A stretch of 64,000 bases of DNA. Source: UBA5018 sp947463165 (GTDB lineage Bacteria; Cyanobacteriota; Cyanobacteriia; PCC-6307; Cyanobiaceae). Below, in pieces: positions 16,466-24,718 of this stretch (positions within the stretch are counted from its first letter, which is position 1; the number at the start of each line of letters is the position of its first letter). Under the pieces are notes generated by a model. The model had not been told where the DNA came from. It was given only the letters and a program-made list of their open reading frames with translations, and searched no databases. The position numbers and the translations under genes are program-made. Where the stretch lies: assembly GCA_943371245.1 (NCBI GenBank), contig CALRTY020000007.1:75309-139308 (forward strand). Direction: 5' to 3'.

Positions 16466-17485
16466 TCAGCTGCGGAACAAGCGGGAATAGAGCTCAGCCT
16501 GGCCCAGTTGAGCCAATCCAGCGCCTACGCCACCACTCCACAGCTGCTCCGGCTCGCTGCCCAACAGCTGGGCGGCCTGCTCGGCCAGCAACGGGGCGAG
16601 CTGCAGCTGCAGGCGTTGGGCCTGGGTGGGGCCCAGGGGGACCAGGCGCAGGGCGGCGCTGAGCTGGTTGGCCACCCAGCCGTAGAGATAGGCCTCCACC
16701 AATTCAAGCGGCGCAATCTGGAGACACAGGCCAGCCCAGGCAAAGGCCGCCGGCCAGGCCAGCGGGGTGGCCTGCGGCAGGGGCCAGCCCAGGTCGGCCA
16801 GCAACTGCAGCAAAGAGCCCCCCATCTGGCGCTGCTGGGCCCGCAGTTCGGGGGCGTCCCGCTGGGCCAGCAGCCAGCCGTCGCGATCCAGCAGGGCTTC
16901 CCGGGCCGCAGCAGCCCCAGTGGGCGTCGCGGCAAAGGGCGCAGCCACAGGTGCAACTCCTGAGATATCCTTAATCTGAGCAATAAACTTAAATCCAGTA
17001 TCAGCTACCTGCCCAGCATCGGCCATATGCCCAGTAACAGCCATTTGCTCAACTGGGGCCAAACGCCCGCCAGCATTTACTGGAGGCTCCGCTATATTCC
17101 CACGCTCAGCAACGGCTGATTTACCCGCATCGGCTAATTGCCCCACATCGGCAAATGTATCTACCTCAGCCAACTTCTCTGCTTCTGCCAGTTTCTCGGC
17201 GACGGCCATTTTCTCTGCGACGGCCAATTGTTGCCACTGGCGCAATTGCAAGGTCAAGCCCGGCAGGGCCGCCGCCTCCAGCCGCACCGCACCCCGCCGT
17301 AACTCGGCCTCCAGCCAATTTTGCACCGCGCCGACATCGGCCAGCCGTCCGGACTGCGCCAGCACCTCCAGGCCCTCGGCATAGCTAAACGCCCCCACGG
17401 GCAAGGCTGGACTGACCAGCTGATACAGCCTTAGCCGTGCCGCAGCAGCCCTGGCCGGATCAGCGGTTTCGGTTTCAGGTGTCAT
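16466..17485 (-). CDS. ureF: Urease accessory protein UreF with a large internal insertion
   Basis: UreF works with UreD/UreG in loading nickel into urease. The N-terminal 'LYQLVSPALPVGAFSYAEGL' and the later 'RDAPELRAQQRQMGGSLLQL' and 'EAYLYGWVANQLSAALRLVP' are typical. With the start at 17485 the protein has 339 residues, about 100 more than usual. The excess is residues ~88-195, a stretch of short Ala/Glu/Val/Asp repeats such as 'VAEKMAVAEKLAEAEKLAEV'. The frame is intact on both sides, so the gene may be functional. An upstream extension to 17563 is possible but lacks similarity. Confidence 0.9.
   Translation of the reverse strand: MTPETETADPARAAAARLRLYQLVSPALPVGAFSYAEGLEVLAQSGRLADVGAVQNWLEAELRRGAVRLEAAALPGLTLQLRQWQQLAVAEKMAVAEKLAEAEKLAEVDTFADVGQLADAGKSAVAERGNIAEPPVNAGGRLAPVEQMAVTGHMADAGQVADTGFKFIAQIKDISGVAPVAAPFAATPTGAAAAREALLDRDGWLLAQRDAPELRAQQRQMGGSLLQLLADLGWPLPQATPLAWPAAFAWAGLCLQIAPLELVEAYLYGWVANQLSAALRLVPLGPTQAQRLQLQLAPLLAEQAAQLLGSEPEQLWSGGVGAGLAQLGQAELYSRLFRS
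16901..17224 (-). repeat. In-frame drifting repeat tract inside ureF
   Basis: About 108 codons inserted into ureF. The part nearest the 5' side of the gene consists of 18-base near-repeats ('gccattttctctgcgacg' type on the plus strand), which become more diverged toward 16930. The style is that of the intergenic repeats elsewhere in the window, but the tract contains no stop codon in the ureF frame. Confidence 0.85.
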
Positions 17486-17988
17486 TGGCCTTAGCAGTGG
17501 CTGGGCTGGACGGTTCACGGGCACTAAATGGCTGTCTGGCATTAACTGGTTGGCTGGCCACAAACGCTTCTCTGACAGGAGTTAGCTGGCAGAAGTTCAT
17601 TGGCAGAAGTTCATTGGCAGGCTGGTGATCGCCAGTAAGTTAACGATCGCTGCCCCTTAACTGACTACTCTCAAACCTGGGGGCTGTGGCCAAGCCGGTG
17701 GGCGAGGCAGGCATCCGCCAATTCAGCCGGCGCAATCTGCAGACATAGGCCAGCCCAGGCAACCGAGGTGGGTGCCTTTTATTGGATAGTCTGGGCACTG
17801 ATTTAGCAGAGGGCGCTGATTGGCAGAAGCCACTGTTTGACAGAGGGAACTGATTCGCAAAAGCGACTGATCGCCTAAATGCATTTATTGGCAAAAGGCA
17901 CTGATCGGTAAAAGCGCTGATTAACTAAAGGGTCTGATCAGCAGGATCACCGATCGCCATGCTGATCTCTGCAATGACTATGACCGCC
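17486..17988. other. Gap between ureE and ureF: drifting repeats and a ureF relic
   Basis: No intact gene. About 17560-17640 and 17790-17940 are made of short near-repeats ('ggcagaagttcattggcag', 'aaaagcgactgat' types). Between them lies a piece that matches part of ureF (17715-17762). Confidence 0.6.
17715..17762 (-). pseudogene. Relic copy of a ureF segment
   Basis: These 48 bases match 43 of 48 bases of 16696-16743 inside ureF (region coding 'FAWAGLCLQIAPLELVE'). Weaker similarity continues on the side of 17685. The surrounding sequence is repetitive. This looks like what is left of a second or displaced ureF copy. Confidence 0.75.
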
Positions 17989-18663
17989 TTACCCATCATT
18001 GGCATGGCTATTAATGGCATGGCTATGGCCGGCGTGCTGATGGTCTCCATGCTGATGGTCTCCATGGTGATGCTCGGTGTGCCCATGGCTGGCCGGCTGA
18101 TCACTGACCGGTTGATCACTTGCGGGGTGATCACTGGTGGATTTATCGCTGCCAGGGGAGTGGGAGTGGGAGTGGGAGTGGGAGTGGGAGTGGCCGTAAG
18201 CCCCGCCCTCGGGATAAAAGGGCGCCACCATGGCCTCCACCGCCAGACCCCGGTGCTCCAACATTTGCGCCAATACCGAATCCCGCAACAGCCGCAACTC
18301 GTTGGTGTGGATCTCCATCGCCACGTGGCGATTGCCCAGGTGATAGGCCGCCTGCAGCAGGGCCAGGGGGCGGTGGGCCCGCACCCGCAGCAGCGCCTCC
18401 GGAGCGGCCTCCACCTGCACCAGTTGCTCCCCCTCGGCCGGAGCCAGCAGCTCGCCGGGCACCAGGGCCTCCCCCCGGGGCAACTGCAGCAGCAGCGCCC
18501 GGCCGCAGCTGCTATGGCGCAGGCCCCGCAGTCCCGTGCGCTCCTCCGCCCCCAGGGCCAGCCGCAGCGCTCCCGCCACGGGCTCGCTCAGCGGCAGGCG
18601 CCGACAGAGCAGCAGCGGGTTGGAGTTGGTGGCTTGCGGGCTAGCTGCGTAGGACATGGGCAA
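17989..18663 (-). CDS. ureE: Urease accessory nickel chaperone UreE with His-rich tail
   Basis: UreE delivers nickel to the urease activation complex. The 224-residue protein has the UreE core with 'LAPAEGEQLVQVEAAPEALL', the 'AAYHLGNRHVAMEI' metal-site region and 'DSVLAQMLEHRGL'. The C-terminal ~70 residues are histidine-rich: a (Ser-His) run, then 'HGHTEHHHGDHQHGDHQH', which should bind several nickel ions. The tail is encoded by 6-, 12- and 15-base tandem repeats. The start codon is 11 bases from that of ureD, which runs the other way. An internal ATG at 18657 is also possible. Confidence 0.93.
   Translation of the reverse strand: MPMSYAASPQATNSNPLLLCRRLPLSEPVAGALRLALGAEERTGLRGLRHSSCGRALLLQLPRGEALVPGELLAPAEGEQLVQVEAAPEALLRVRAHRPLALLQAAYHLGNRHVAMEIHTNELRLLRDSVLAQMLEHRGLAVEAMVAPFYPEGGAYGHSHSHSHSHSHSPGSDKSTSDHPASDQPVSDQPASHGHTEHHHGDHQHGDHQHAGHSHAINSHANDG
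18155..18193 (+). repeat. Hexanucleotide repeat coding the Ser-His tail of UreE
   Basis: Six tandem units of 'tgggag' (first one imperfect), read as Ser-His on the minus strand. Because the unit is a multiple of three, copy-number change would only lengthen or shorten the metal-binding tail. Confidence 0.9.
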
Positions 18664-18674
18664 CAGGTGCTGTC

Positions 18675-19709
18675 ATGAGTATCCCCAGCCCCAGCCTCCC
18701 AGTGGATACCCAGCTCGCAACAGGGATAGCCGCCCCTGACGACCCCGGGCGGGGGGAATGGCAGGGCGGCTGGCATGGGGCCGTGCGGCTGCGATTCCAG
18801 CAGGGGTCGCAGGGCCACACCATCCACCAGGGATCGGCCCTGGCGCCGATGAAGCTGCCCCGGGCGATTCAGCAGGGCGATGGACGCTGCGAACTGCCGC
18901 TGTTGCATACCGCCGGCGGCCTGGTGGGGGGCGATCAGATCACCATTGCGGCCGAACTGGCGGCCGGCAGTGCCGCCCTGCTCACCAGCGTGGCGGCCCA
19001 GAAGGTGTATGGCAGCGTGGGACGCTCGCGGCTGAGGCCCGCCGGCGCCTGGGCCCGCCAACAGCTCAACTTTGAGTTGCTTGCCGGAGCCGACCTGGAG
19101 TGGCTGCCCCAGGAGCTGGTGCTGTTCTCCAACGGCCTGGTGGAGCAGCGCTGCCGGGTGGAACTGGCCGAGACGGCCTCCTTTCTGGGGGCGGAAGTGG
19201 TGCGGCTGGGCCGCAGCGCCGCCGGGGAGGCACTAGATGCCGGCCGCTGGCGCTCCCAATTGGAGATTCGCCGCCAGCTCAGCCAGGGTTGGCGCTGGGA
19301 GCTGGTGGACCGACTGGAATTGGCCGGCGATGCCCTGGCAAACGAACACGGCATGGCCGGGGAGGCTGTGCATGGCTCCCTGGTGTGGGCAGCGCCCAGC
19401 CCCTTGGCCGGCCCAACCCTGACCCAACTGCTGGCCGATTGCCGCAGCGACCGGCTGGGGTTGGCGGGCACCATGGCCTGTGGTCCCCTGGAACAGGGGC
19501 TGGTGGCCCGCTATCGGGGCCCCTCGTCCCAGGCGGCGCGCCACTGGTTCACGCGCATCTGGGCGCGCATCCGGGCGGTGCGGGGGCTGGCCGCACCGCA
19601 ACTGCCGCGGGTGTGGCCATTCCAGGAAACGCCCCTCTCAAAAACGCCCCTCTCATTGGCCGAGCAGCGCCAAACCGCCTGCGCCCAGGCTGGATTCGCG
19701 GCGCCATGA
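18675..19709 (+). CDS. ureD: Urease accessory protein UreD
   Basis: UreD is the scaffold for urease apoenzyme activation with UreF and UreG. The 344-residue product shows 'PLLHTAGGLVGGDQITIAAEL' and 'LLTSVAAQKVYGS', then 'GADLEWLPQELVLFSNGLVEQRC' and 'SFLGAEVVRLGRSAAGE', all standard for the family. It is divergent from ureEFG. In related genomes ureD is followed by ureABC; here the stop codon overlaps the start of a permease gene instead. Confidence 0.94.
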   Translation: MSIPSPSLPVDTQLATGIAAPDDPGRGEWQGGWHGAVRLRFQQGSQGHTIHQGSALAPMKLPRAIQQGDGRCELPLLHTAGGLVGGDQITIAAELAAGSAALLTSVAAQKVYGSVGRSRLRPAGAWARQQLNFELLAGADLEWLPQELVLFSNGLVEQRCRVELAETASFLGAEVVRLGRSAAGEALDAGRWRSQLEIRRQLSQGWRWELVDRLELAGDALANEHGMAGEAVHGSLVWAAPSPLAGPTLTQLLADCRSDRLGLAGTMACGPLEQGLVARYRGPSSQAARHWFTRIWARIRAVRGLAAPQLPRVWPFQETPLSKTPLSLAEQRQTACAQAGFAAP

Positions 19710-20617
19710 GCGCGCCGCTGCTGCGGCTGCTGCTGGAGGTGCTGCCCTGCCTGCTGCTGGGGGTGTTGCTGGAGTGGCGCTGGCCGAAACTGTCGCGTCA
19801 ACTGTCTCCGCCCCTGATCCGCTACGGCGTTCCCCTGAGCGTTTTGGGGATGCTGCTGCGTTCAGGGCTGGAGCGCTCGATGCTCTGGGCCGGCTTGCTG
19901 GCCCTGGTGGGCATCGGCGCTGGCTTGGCGCTGCTGCGCTGGCTGCCAGGCCTGCGGCAGCTGCTGCCGCTACCGGCCCTGCGGTTGGGGGCGGTGGCGG
20001 GCAACACCGCCTACTTCGGCTTCCCGGTGGTGATGGCCCTGCTGCCGCCGGCCGCGATGGGCACGGCGGTGGCCTACGACCTGGCGGCGACACTGCTGAT
20101 CTGGGGCCTGGGGCCGGCCCTGTTGACCGGCGAGCGCCTGCAGGGGCGGCCCCTGCTCCGCGCCCTGGCCCATAGCCCCGCCTGTCGGGCCCTGCTGTTG
20201 GCTTTGCTGGTGGGGCTCACCCCCTGGAGCCAGCAATTGGGGGCGCTGCTAATGGTGCCAGCGCGGCTGGTGCTGCTGTTGGCGCTAACGATCCTGGGCA
20301 TCCATCTGGGCCCGTTGCTGCGCCAACCGCCAGGCGAGCGGCTCAACCCCTGGCGCCTATGGCCGGCCTTGACGATCAAGCTGCTGCTATTTCCAGCGGC
20401 GATGTTGGCGCTCAGCCTGCTCACCCCCCTGCCCCCCCTGGCCCGTCAGGCGGTGGTGCTGCAGGCCGCCGCACCCACGGCCTTGGCGGTACTGCTGCTG
20501 AGCGAGGCCAGCCCCGCCAGCAACGACGGCTCCAGCGCCAGGGCGGCGACCCTGGTGCTGTGGAGCACGGCCATCGCCCTGGGGAGCGTTCCCCTATGGC
20601 GTCTGCTGTTGGGTTGA
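19706..20617 (+). CDS. AEC-family permease (auxin efflux carrier type)
   Basis: Integral membrane protein of 303 residues with about nine to ten hydrophobic segments. The segment 'AGNTAYFGFPVVMALL' matches the conserved N-P/Y-FGFP region of the AEC (MdcF/YfdV) family, and 'LQAAAPTALAVLLLSE' matches the late 'AAPPA' motif. Such carriers export organic anions or malonate/auxin-like compounds; the substrate here is unknown. The ATG overlaps the ureD stop codon (ATGA), so it would be co-translated with ureD. Confidence 0.82.
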   Translation: MSAPLLRLLLEVLPCLLLGVLLEWRWPKLSRQLSPPLIRYGVPLSVLGMLLRSGLERSMLWAGLLALVGIGAGLALLRWLPGLRQLLPLPALRLGAVAGNTAYFGFPVVMALLPPAAMGTAVAYDLAATLLIWGLGPALLTGERLQGRPLLRALAHSPACRALLLALLVGLTPWSQQLGALLMVPARLVLLLALTILGIHLGPLLRQPPGERLNPWRLWPALTIKLLLFPAAMLALSLLTPLPPLARQAVVLQAAAPTALAVLLLSEASPASNDGSSARAATLVLWSTAIALGSVPLWRLLLG

Positions 20618-20647
20618 GCCAGGCAATTGGCCCAGCCAATTACAGAG

Positions 20648-20895
20648 CTAGGGCTGAATTGAGGCCAGGGCGCGGCGGCTCTGGGCCAACACCGGTGCCG
20701 GCAAGGCCAGGAAGCCGAGGGCCTGGGCCATTTCCTAGGCCCAGGTGAGGGCGGCGGCCTGCAGGGGCTGCTTCACATAGGCGGCCTCCGCATAGCCGAT
20801 GGCGCCGCGCAGCTGGGTGCGTTGAGCCGCCACGCCCTCGTTGCCCTTAGCGCCGCTGCCGTTGGGCCATTTAACGTTTTTACCCACTCCCAAGC
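20648..20895 (-). pseudogene. Remnant of a phosphate-binding protein gene (pstS)
   Basis: On the minus strand a fragment with 'VGKNVKWPNGSGAKGNEGVA' and 'RGAIGYAEAAY' matches the middle of PstS. After a stop it continues in the same direction with 'AQALGFLALPAPVLAQS' and 'RRALASIQP', which is the usual PstS C-terminus, ending at a stop at 20648-20650. The part between the two pieces (roughly 60-80 residues in a normal PstS) and all of the N-terminus are missing. It is not translatable as one protein. Confidence 0.75.
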
Positions 20896-20907
20896 CGCTG
20901 CTAGCGA

Positions 20908-22314
20908 TCAGGAACCCAGCAGGGCGGTGCACTCCAGCCGCTCCTGGCTGGCATCGCGGCGTTGCAGGCGTAGGCGGATGATTTCGGCCAGATAGGCGGC
21001 ATCGTCACCGACGCCGCAGAAGCGGGCCGATCCCCAGGTTTGCAGCCAGGGCAGGCCAATGAAATAGAGGCCGCTGCTGGGGGTGACGCCTCGCTCATGG
21101 CTGGGGTAGCCGGCACCATCGAACACGGGCACGTCAATCCAACTGAAATCGGCGCCGTAACCGGTACACCAGATCACCGCCGCCAGGGGCTCATCGGTTA
21201 AATCCAAGCTGCAGGGATGGCCGGGCATGGGCTGCCAGCAGGGTTGATAGGCGGGCTGCTCTGGCGCCTCGATCGACTCGCGGGCGATATAGGCATCGAT
21301 GCTGGAACAGATGCGGCTGTAGACGGCATCGGCCTGGTCGAGATTGGCGGCTAGATCGTTGGCGAAGCGAATCTCGCCAGGCGCCAGTTGCTGCAGGCGG
21401 CCATAGAGTTGCATGCCCTCGATGGCGCGGCGACGCAGATCGATCTCGCGGCCGCCATCGCGCCCGGTGAGGTAGTGGTTGGTTTTGGCGCGCACCAGCT
21501 TGGGATCGGCGTGCTGGTGGATCGGCATTGAGTAATAGCCCATCCGATCCAGCCAATCCACCACATCCCGGCCGCGATAGCGCCGGGGTGAGCGGGGCGC
21601 CGAGCCGACGCTGAGGTGAACGCGGCGGCCGGCCAGAAATAGATCTTCCGCGATCTGACAGCCCGACTGGCCACTGCCCACCACCAGCACCGGCCCGGGC
21701 GGCAGCCGCTCTGGATTGCGATAGTCGCGGGCGTCGAGCTGCAACACCCCGGCCGGCAACCGTTCGGCTTGGCCATGGCGCCGGGGCCGGTGGTAGCCGC
21801 CGGTGGCTACCACCACCTGGCTGGCTTCCAGTTCCCCTTCTGAGGTGAGCAGCCGATAGCCCTGGCCCTGCCGCTGCAGGCTCAAAACACTCACCCCTTC
21901 CCGCACATCGGCCTGGATCCGGGCCGCGAAACGGCGCAGGTAGGCGACGATCTGCTCCCGGCCCATGAAACCCTCGGGATCGTCGCCGTCGTAGGCGAAA
22001 TCGGGCAGGCGGCACTGCCAATTGGGAGTTACCAGGCAGAAGGAATCCCAGCGCTGCTGCTCCCAGGCGTAGCCAATCCGGTGGCGCTCCAGCACTAGCG
22101 GTCTGATGCCGCGCCGCTGCAGGCAGCTGGCCAACGAAAGTCCGGCTTGGCCGCCCCCCACGATCACCACCGACTGGCGGCGGGCCTGCCGGCCAGCAGC
22201 AGCGGCGGCACTGGCCAGGGAACTATCCAAGGAATCGACCAAGGATCCGTCTGGGGAACCATCCCAGGAACCGCCCAGAGAACCGCCCGGTGAACCGCCT
22301 AGGGAAGGATCCAA
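20908..22314 (-). CDS. MSMEG_0569-family flavin-dependent oxidoreductase (Nit1C cluster)
   Basis: FAD- and NAD(P)-binding monooxygenase-like protein of 468 residues. The FAD site is 'VVIVGGGQAGLSLASCL' near residue 50, and the second dinucleotide site is 'VLVVGSGQSGCQIAEDL'. 'ATGGYHRPR' and the C-terminal 'IWCTGYGADFSWIDVP' and 'GLPWLQTWGSARFCGVG' fit the family linked to nitrilase clusters. The first ~45 residues are a low-complexity run of Gly/Ser/Asp repeats that the family lacks; the real start may be internal. It is transcribed away from the Sll0783-like gene. Substrate unknown. Confidence 0.85.
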   Translation of the reverse strand: MDPSLGGSPGGSLGGSWDGSPDGSLVDSLDSSLASAAAAAGRQARRQSVVIVGGGQAGLSLASCLQRRGIRPLVLERHRIGYAWEQQRWDSFCLVTPNWQCRLPDFAYDGDDPEGFMGREQIVAYLRRFAARIQADVREGVSVLSLQRQGQGYRLLTSEGELEASQVVVATGGYHRPRRHGQAERLPAGVLQLDARDYRNPERLPPGPVLVVGSGQSGCQIAEDLFLAGRRVHLSVGSAPRSPRRYRGRDVVDWLDRMGYYSMPIHQHADPKLVRAKTNHYLTGRDGGREIDLRRRAIEGMQLYGRLQQLAPGEIRFANDLAANLDQADAVYSRICSSIDAYIARESIEAPEQPAYQPCWQPMPGHPCSLDLTDEPLAAVIWCTGYGADFSWIDVPVFDGAGYPSHERGVTPSSGLYFIGLPWLQTWGSARFCGVGDDAAYLAEIIRLRLQRRDASQERLECTALLGS

Positions 22315-22428
22315 GGGATAAGCCGCTAATTAGAAGGCAAGTCTCAGCGCCATTGATCATCCATTTGGTAGCGATAGTCACCATGTCAGCCAGCGGCAGG
22401 CCAGCCAAGGGGCGCGCCGGTCTTGGTG

Positions 22429-22470
22429 GTAACAACGGCGACATTCCGACCATAAAAGCCATGCAAACTT
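22429..22470 (+). promoter_or_regulatory. Candidate NtcA-type promoter of the Nit1C operon (degenerate)
   Basis: GTA-N8-GAC (22429-22442, one mismatch from GTA-N8-TAC) is followed after exactly 22 bases by AAACTT (22465-22470, one mismatch from TAN3T). It lies 33 bases before the ATG of the Sll0783-like gene. Given the known nitrogen-starvation response of this gene family the match is suggestive, but two mismatches leave room for chance. Confidence 0.4.
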
Positions 22471-22503
22471 CAGCTCGCTGTTTCTGTTTCAGGCCCGGCT
22501 TCG

Positions 22504-22986
22504 ATGCCTCAAGTCACGCGTCCCGCCAACCAGCCGGGAGATTTTTTGGTTGACTACGAGGAGAAAGTATTTCCAGATATCAAAGCTGAGCCAGGCGAGA
22601 AAGCCCTGGTAACTTTTCACACCGTGGCCTTCGAAGGTTCGATCGGCCTGGTGAACCTATTGCAGGCCAGTCGGCTGATCAACAAGGGATTTGAAACCTC
22701 GATTTTGCTCTACGGTCCTGGCGTGACCCTGGGGGTACAGCGGGGTTTCCCAAAACTGGGCGATGCCGCCTTTGACGGCCATCTCAATTTTAATGCCCGC
22801 ATCCAGAAGTTCATGGATCAAGGGGGGAAAGTGTATGCCTGTCGCTTTGCACTTCAGGCCCTCTACGGCCACGGGGAAGGGGCGCTAATCCCTGGCATTA
22901 CACCAATTAATCCCCTGGATGTAATGGATCTAATTTTGATGCATCGCAAGGAGGGCTCCTTCATCCTCGACACCTGGACCCTTTGA
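22504..22986 (+). CDS. MSMEG_0572/Sll0783-family nitrogen starvation response protein
   Basis: A 160-residue cytoplasmic protein of the family named after Synechocystis Sll0783, strongly induced on nitrogen starvation there. Recognisable parts are 'EKALVTFHTVAFEGSIGLVN', 'RLINKGFETSILLYGPGV' and 'GKVYACRFALQALYGHGE'. The fold resembles DsrE-like small proteins (inference). It always accompanies the nitrilase/radical SAM genes of Nit1C clusters; its reaction is unknown. A 700-base repeat-filled gap separates it from the nitrilase gene. Confidence 0.88.
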   Translation: MPQVTRPANQPGDFLVDYEEKVFPDIKAEPGEKALVTFHTVAFEGSIGLVNLLQASRLINKGFETSILLYGPGVTLGVQRGFPKLGDAAFDGHLNFNARIQKFMDQGGKVYACRFALQALYGHGEGALIPGITPINPLDVMDLILMHRKEGSFILDTWTL

Positions 22987-23686
22987 GTTAATGCCATTTG
23001 GCATAGCTCTATTTGCCAGGGCTTCATTTGACATGGTTTCATTTGGCAAGGCCCTATTTGCCTTGAGGGCATTTAAATTGAATGTATTTGACTTGAAACT
23101 ATTTATCTTGGAGTGATTTAATTTGAGAGTTTTTGAGATCCCATTATTTACATCGAGGTGAATTTATCTAAATCGATTTGATCGAGGATGATTTGGCCAG
23201 AGGAGATTGGTTGTGGCACTGGTTGAGTTGGTGGAGTTCGGCGTGGAGGTCGCTGATTGGGATTGCTTGTTAAACAGGTTTCCCTTCTAGCCCTTGGGCC
23301 AAGCGCCCTGACAACTGGGGTTTCGCTAGCGGGAACCCCGGCAAATGAGGAAAAGGCGAGCCACCAGCCAACCAGGTATTTAAATCAAATTAAATTCCAG
23401 TCTGTTCGCTTGCATCAAATTCATCCGAGTCTAATTCGGCCGAGCCCAGGCAAGCGAGTCTAGTTCACTTGAACCCTATTTGCCTGGACCCAATGCAGCA
23501 GCGCAAAATTTGCTGGCATCGCCCAGGTCAATCAAATCACCTCATCCAATAACCATCCAGTAGCCACCAACCATTTACAGGCTCAATGGTCATCACGCAA
23601 CCGCCAACGGATTCCATGCCCCGTGGCCATAATCTAGACAGCAACCACTAACACCCGCTCATTTTCTCTCCGTTTGATCCCTTTAC
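22987..23686 (+). repeat. 700-base gap with drifting repeats before the nitrilase gene
   Basis: No gene recognised. From the stop codon to about 23190 the sequence is a train of 14-16-base near-repeats with the core 'atttg(g/c)ca' or 'tatttgacttgaaac'. The rest (23190-23686) is less regular. No clear promoter for the nitrilase gene and no exact GTA-N8-TAC site were found in it. Confidence 0.75.
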
Positions 23687-24718
23687 ATGGCGTCCACAAT
23701 CAAAGTGGCGGCCGCACAGATTCGGCCGGTACTACATAGCCTTCAGGGTTCCCTGGCCCGATTGCTGGAGGCGATGGCGGCAGCCGCCAAGGCGGGGGTA
23801 GAGCTGATCGTGTTCCCCGAAACCTTTCTGCCCTACTACCCCTACTTCTCCTTTGTGGAGCCAGCGTTGCTGATGGGGCCTTCCCATCTGCGCCTCTACG
23901 ACCAAGCGATGGAGGTACCCGGTGCGGAGCTGAGTGAGATCGCCGCCGCCGCCCGCCAATACGGCATGCATGTGCTGCTGGGCATCAACGAGCGCGATGG
24001 CGGCAGCCTCTACAACAGCCAACTGCTGATCGATGCCAGCGGCGAGCTGGTGTTGAAGCGACGCAAACTCACCCCCACCTACCACGAGCGGATGCTGTGG
24101 GGCCAAGGGGACGGCTCTGGCCTGAAAGTGGTGACCACAGAGCTGGGGCGCATCGGTGCCCTGGCCTGCTGGGAGCACTACAACCCACTGGCGAGATTTG
24201 CGCTGATGGCCCAGGGGGAGGAGATCCACTGCGCCCAATTCCCCGGCTCGCTGGTGGGGCCGATCTTCAGCGAACAAACCGCCGTCACCATGCGCCACCA
24301 CGCCCTGGAGGCCGGCTGTTTTGTGGTCTGTTCCACCGCCTGGTTGGATCCGAGCGACTACTCCCAGATCACAGCCGACACCAGCCTGCACCGGGCCTTT
24401 CAAGGGGGTTGCCACACGGCGGTGATCAGTCCGGAAGGCCGCTACCTGGCCGGCCCCCTGCCGGAGGGGGAGGGGCTGGCGATCGCTGAATTGGACCGCT
24501 CCTTAATCACCAAACGCAAGCGAATGATGGACAGCGTTGGGCACTACAGCAGGCCAGACCTGCTCAGCCTGCAAATCAACCGCAGGGCCAACAGTCAAAT
24601 GCAGGATTTAGCAATTGGCCTTGATCAAGCAATGCCAATTGGGCCAGAGTCCATAAGCGCTGGCCTAACTGGCTGTGGTGGCCCGGCCGCCCCTGGGGCG
24701 GAGCTGCACCATGGCTGA
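23687..24718 (+). CDS. nit1: Nit6803-type nitrilase (Nit1C cluster)
   Basis: C-N hydrolase of the nitrilase superfamily, 343 residues, converting a nitrile to acid and ammonium. The catalytic triad is visible: Glu45 in 'VFPETFLPYYPYF', Lys127 in 'KRRKLTPTYHE' and Cys161 in 'GALACWEHYNP'; Glu134 is the usual fourth residue. The sequence context is that of the cyanobacterial Nit6803 type. The last ~45 residues have no family counterpart and are repetitive (Gly/Pro/Ala). The stop codon overlaps the radical SAM start by 8 bases. The natural substrate is not known; links to cyanide or nitrile assimilation have been suggested for such clusters in other bacteria. Confidence 0.93.
   Translation: MASTIKVAAAQIRPVLHSLQGSLARLLEAMAAAAKAGVELIVFPETFLPYYPYFSFVEPALLMGPSHLRLYDQAMEVPGAELSEIAAAARQYGMHVLLGINERDGGSLYNSQLLIDASGELVLKRRKLTPTYHERMLWGQGDGSGLKVVTTELGRIGALACWEHYNPLARFALMAQGEEIHCAQFPGSLVGPIFSEQTAVTMRHHALEAGCFVVCSTAWLDPSDYSQITADTSLHRAFQGGCHTAVISPEGRYLAGPLPEGEGLAIAELDRSLITKRKRMMDSVGHYSRPDLLSLQINRRANSQMQDLAIGLDQAMPIGPESISAGLTGCGGPAAPGAELHHG

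Noticed and set aside
22368..22381. Possible NtcA site GTA-N8-CAC upstream of the Sll0783-like gene
   Set aside because: No -10 box at the expected distance; the site at 22429 has exact spacing and is the better candidate.
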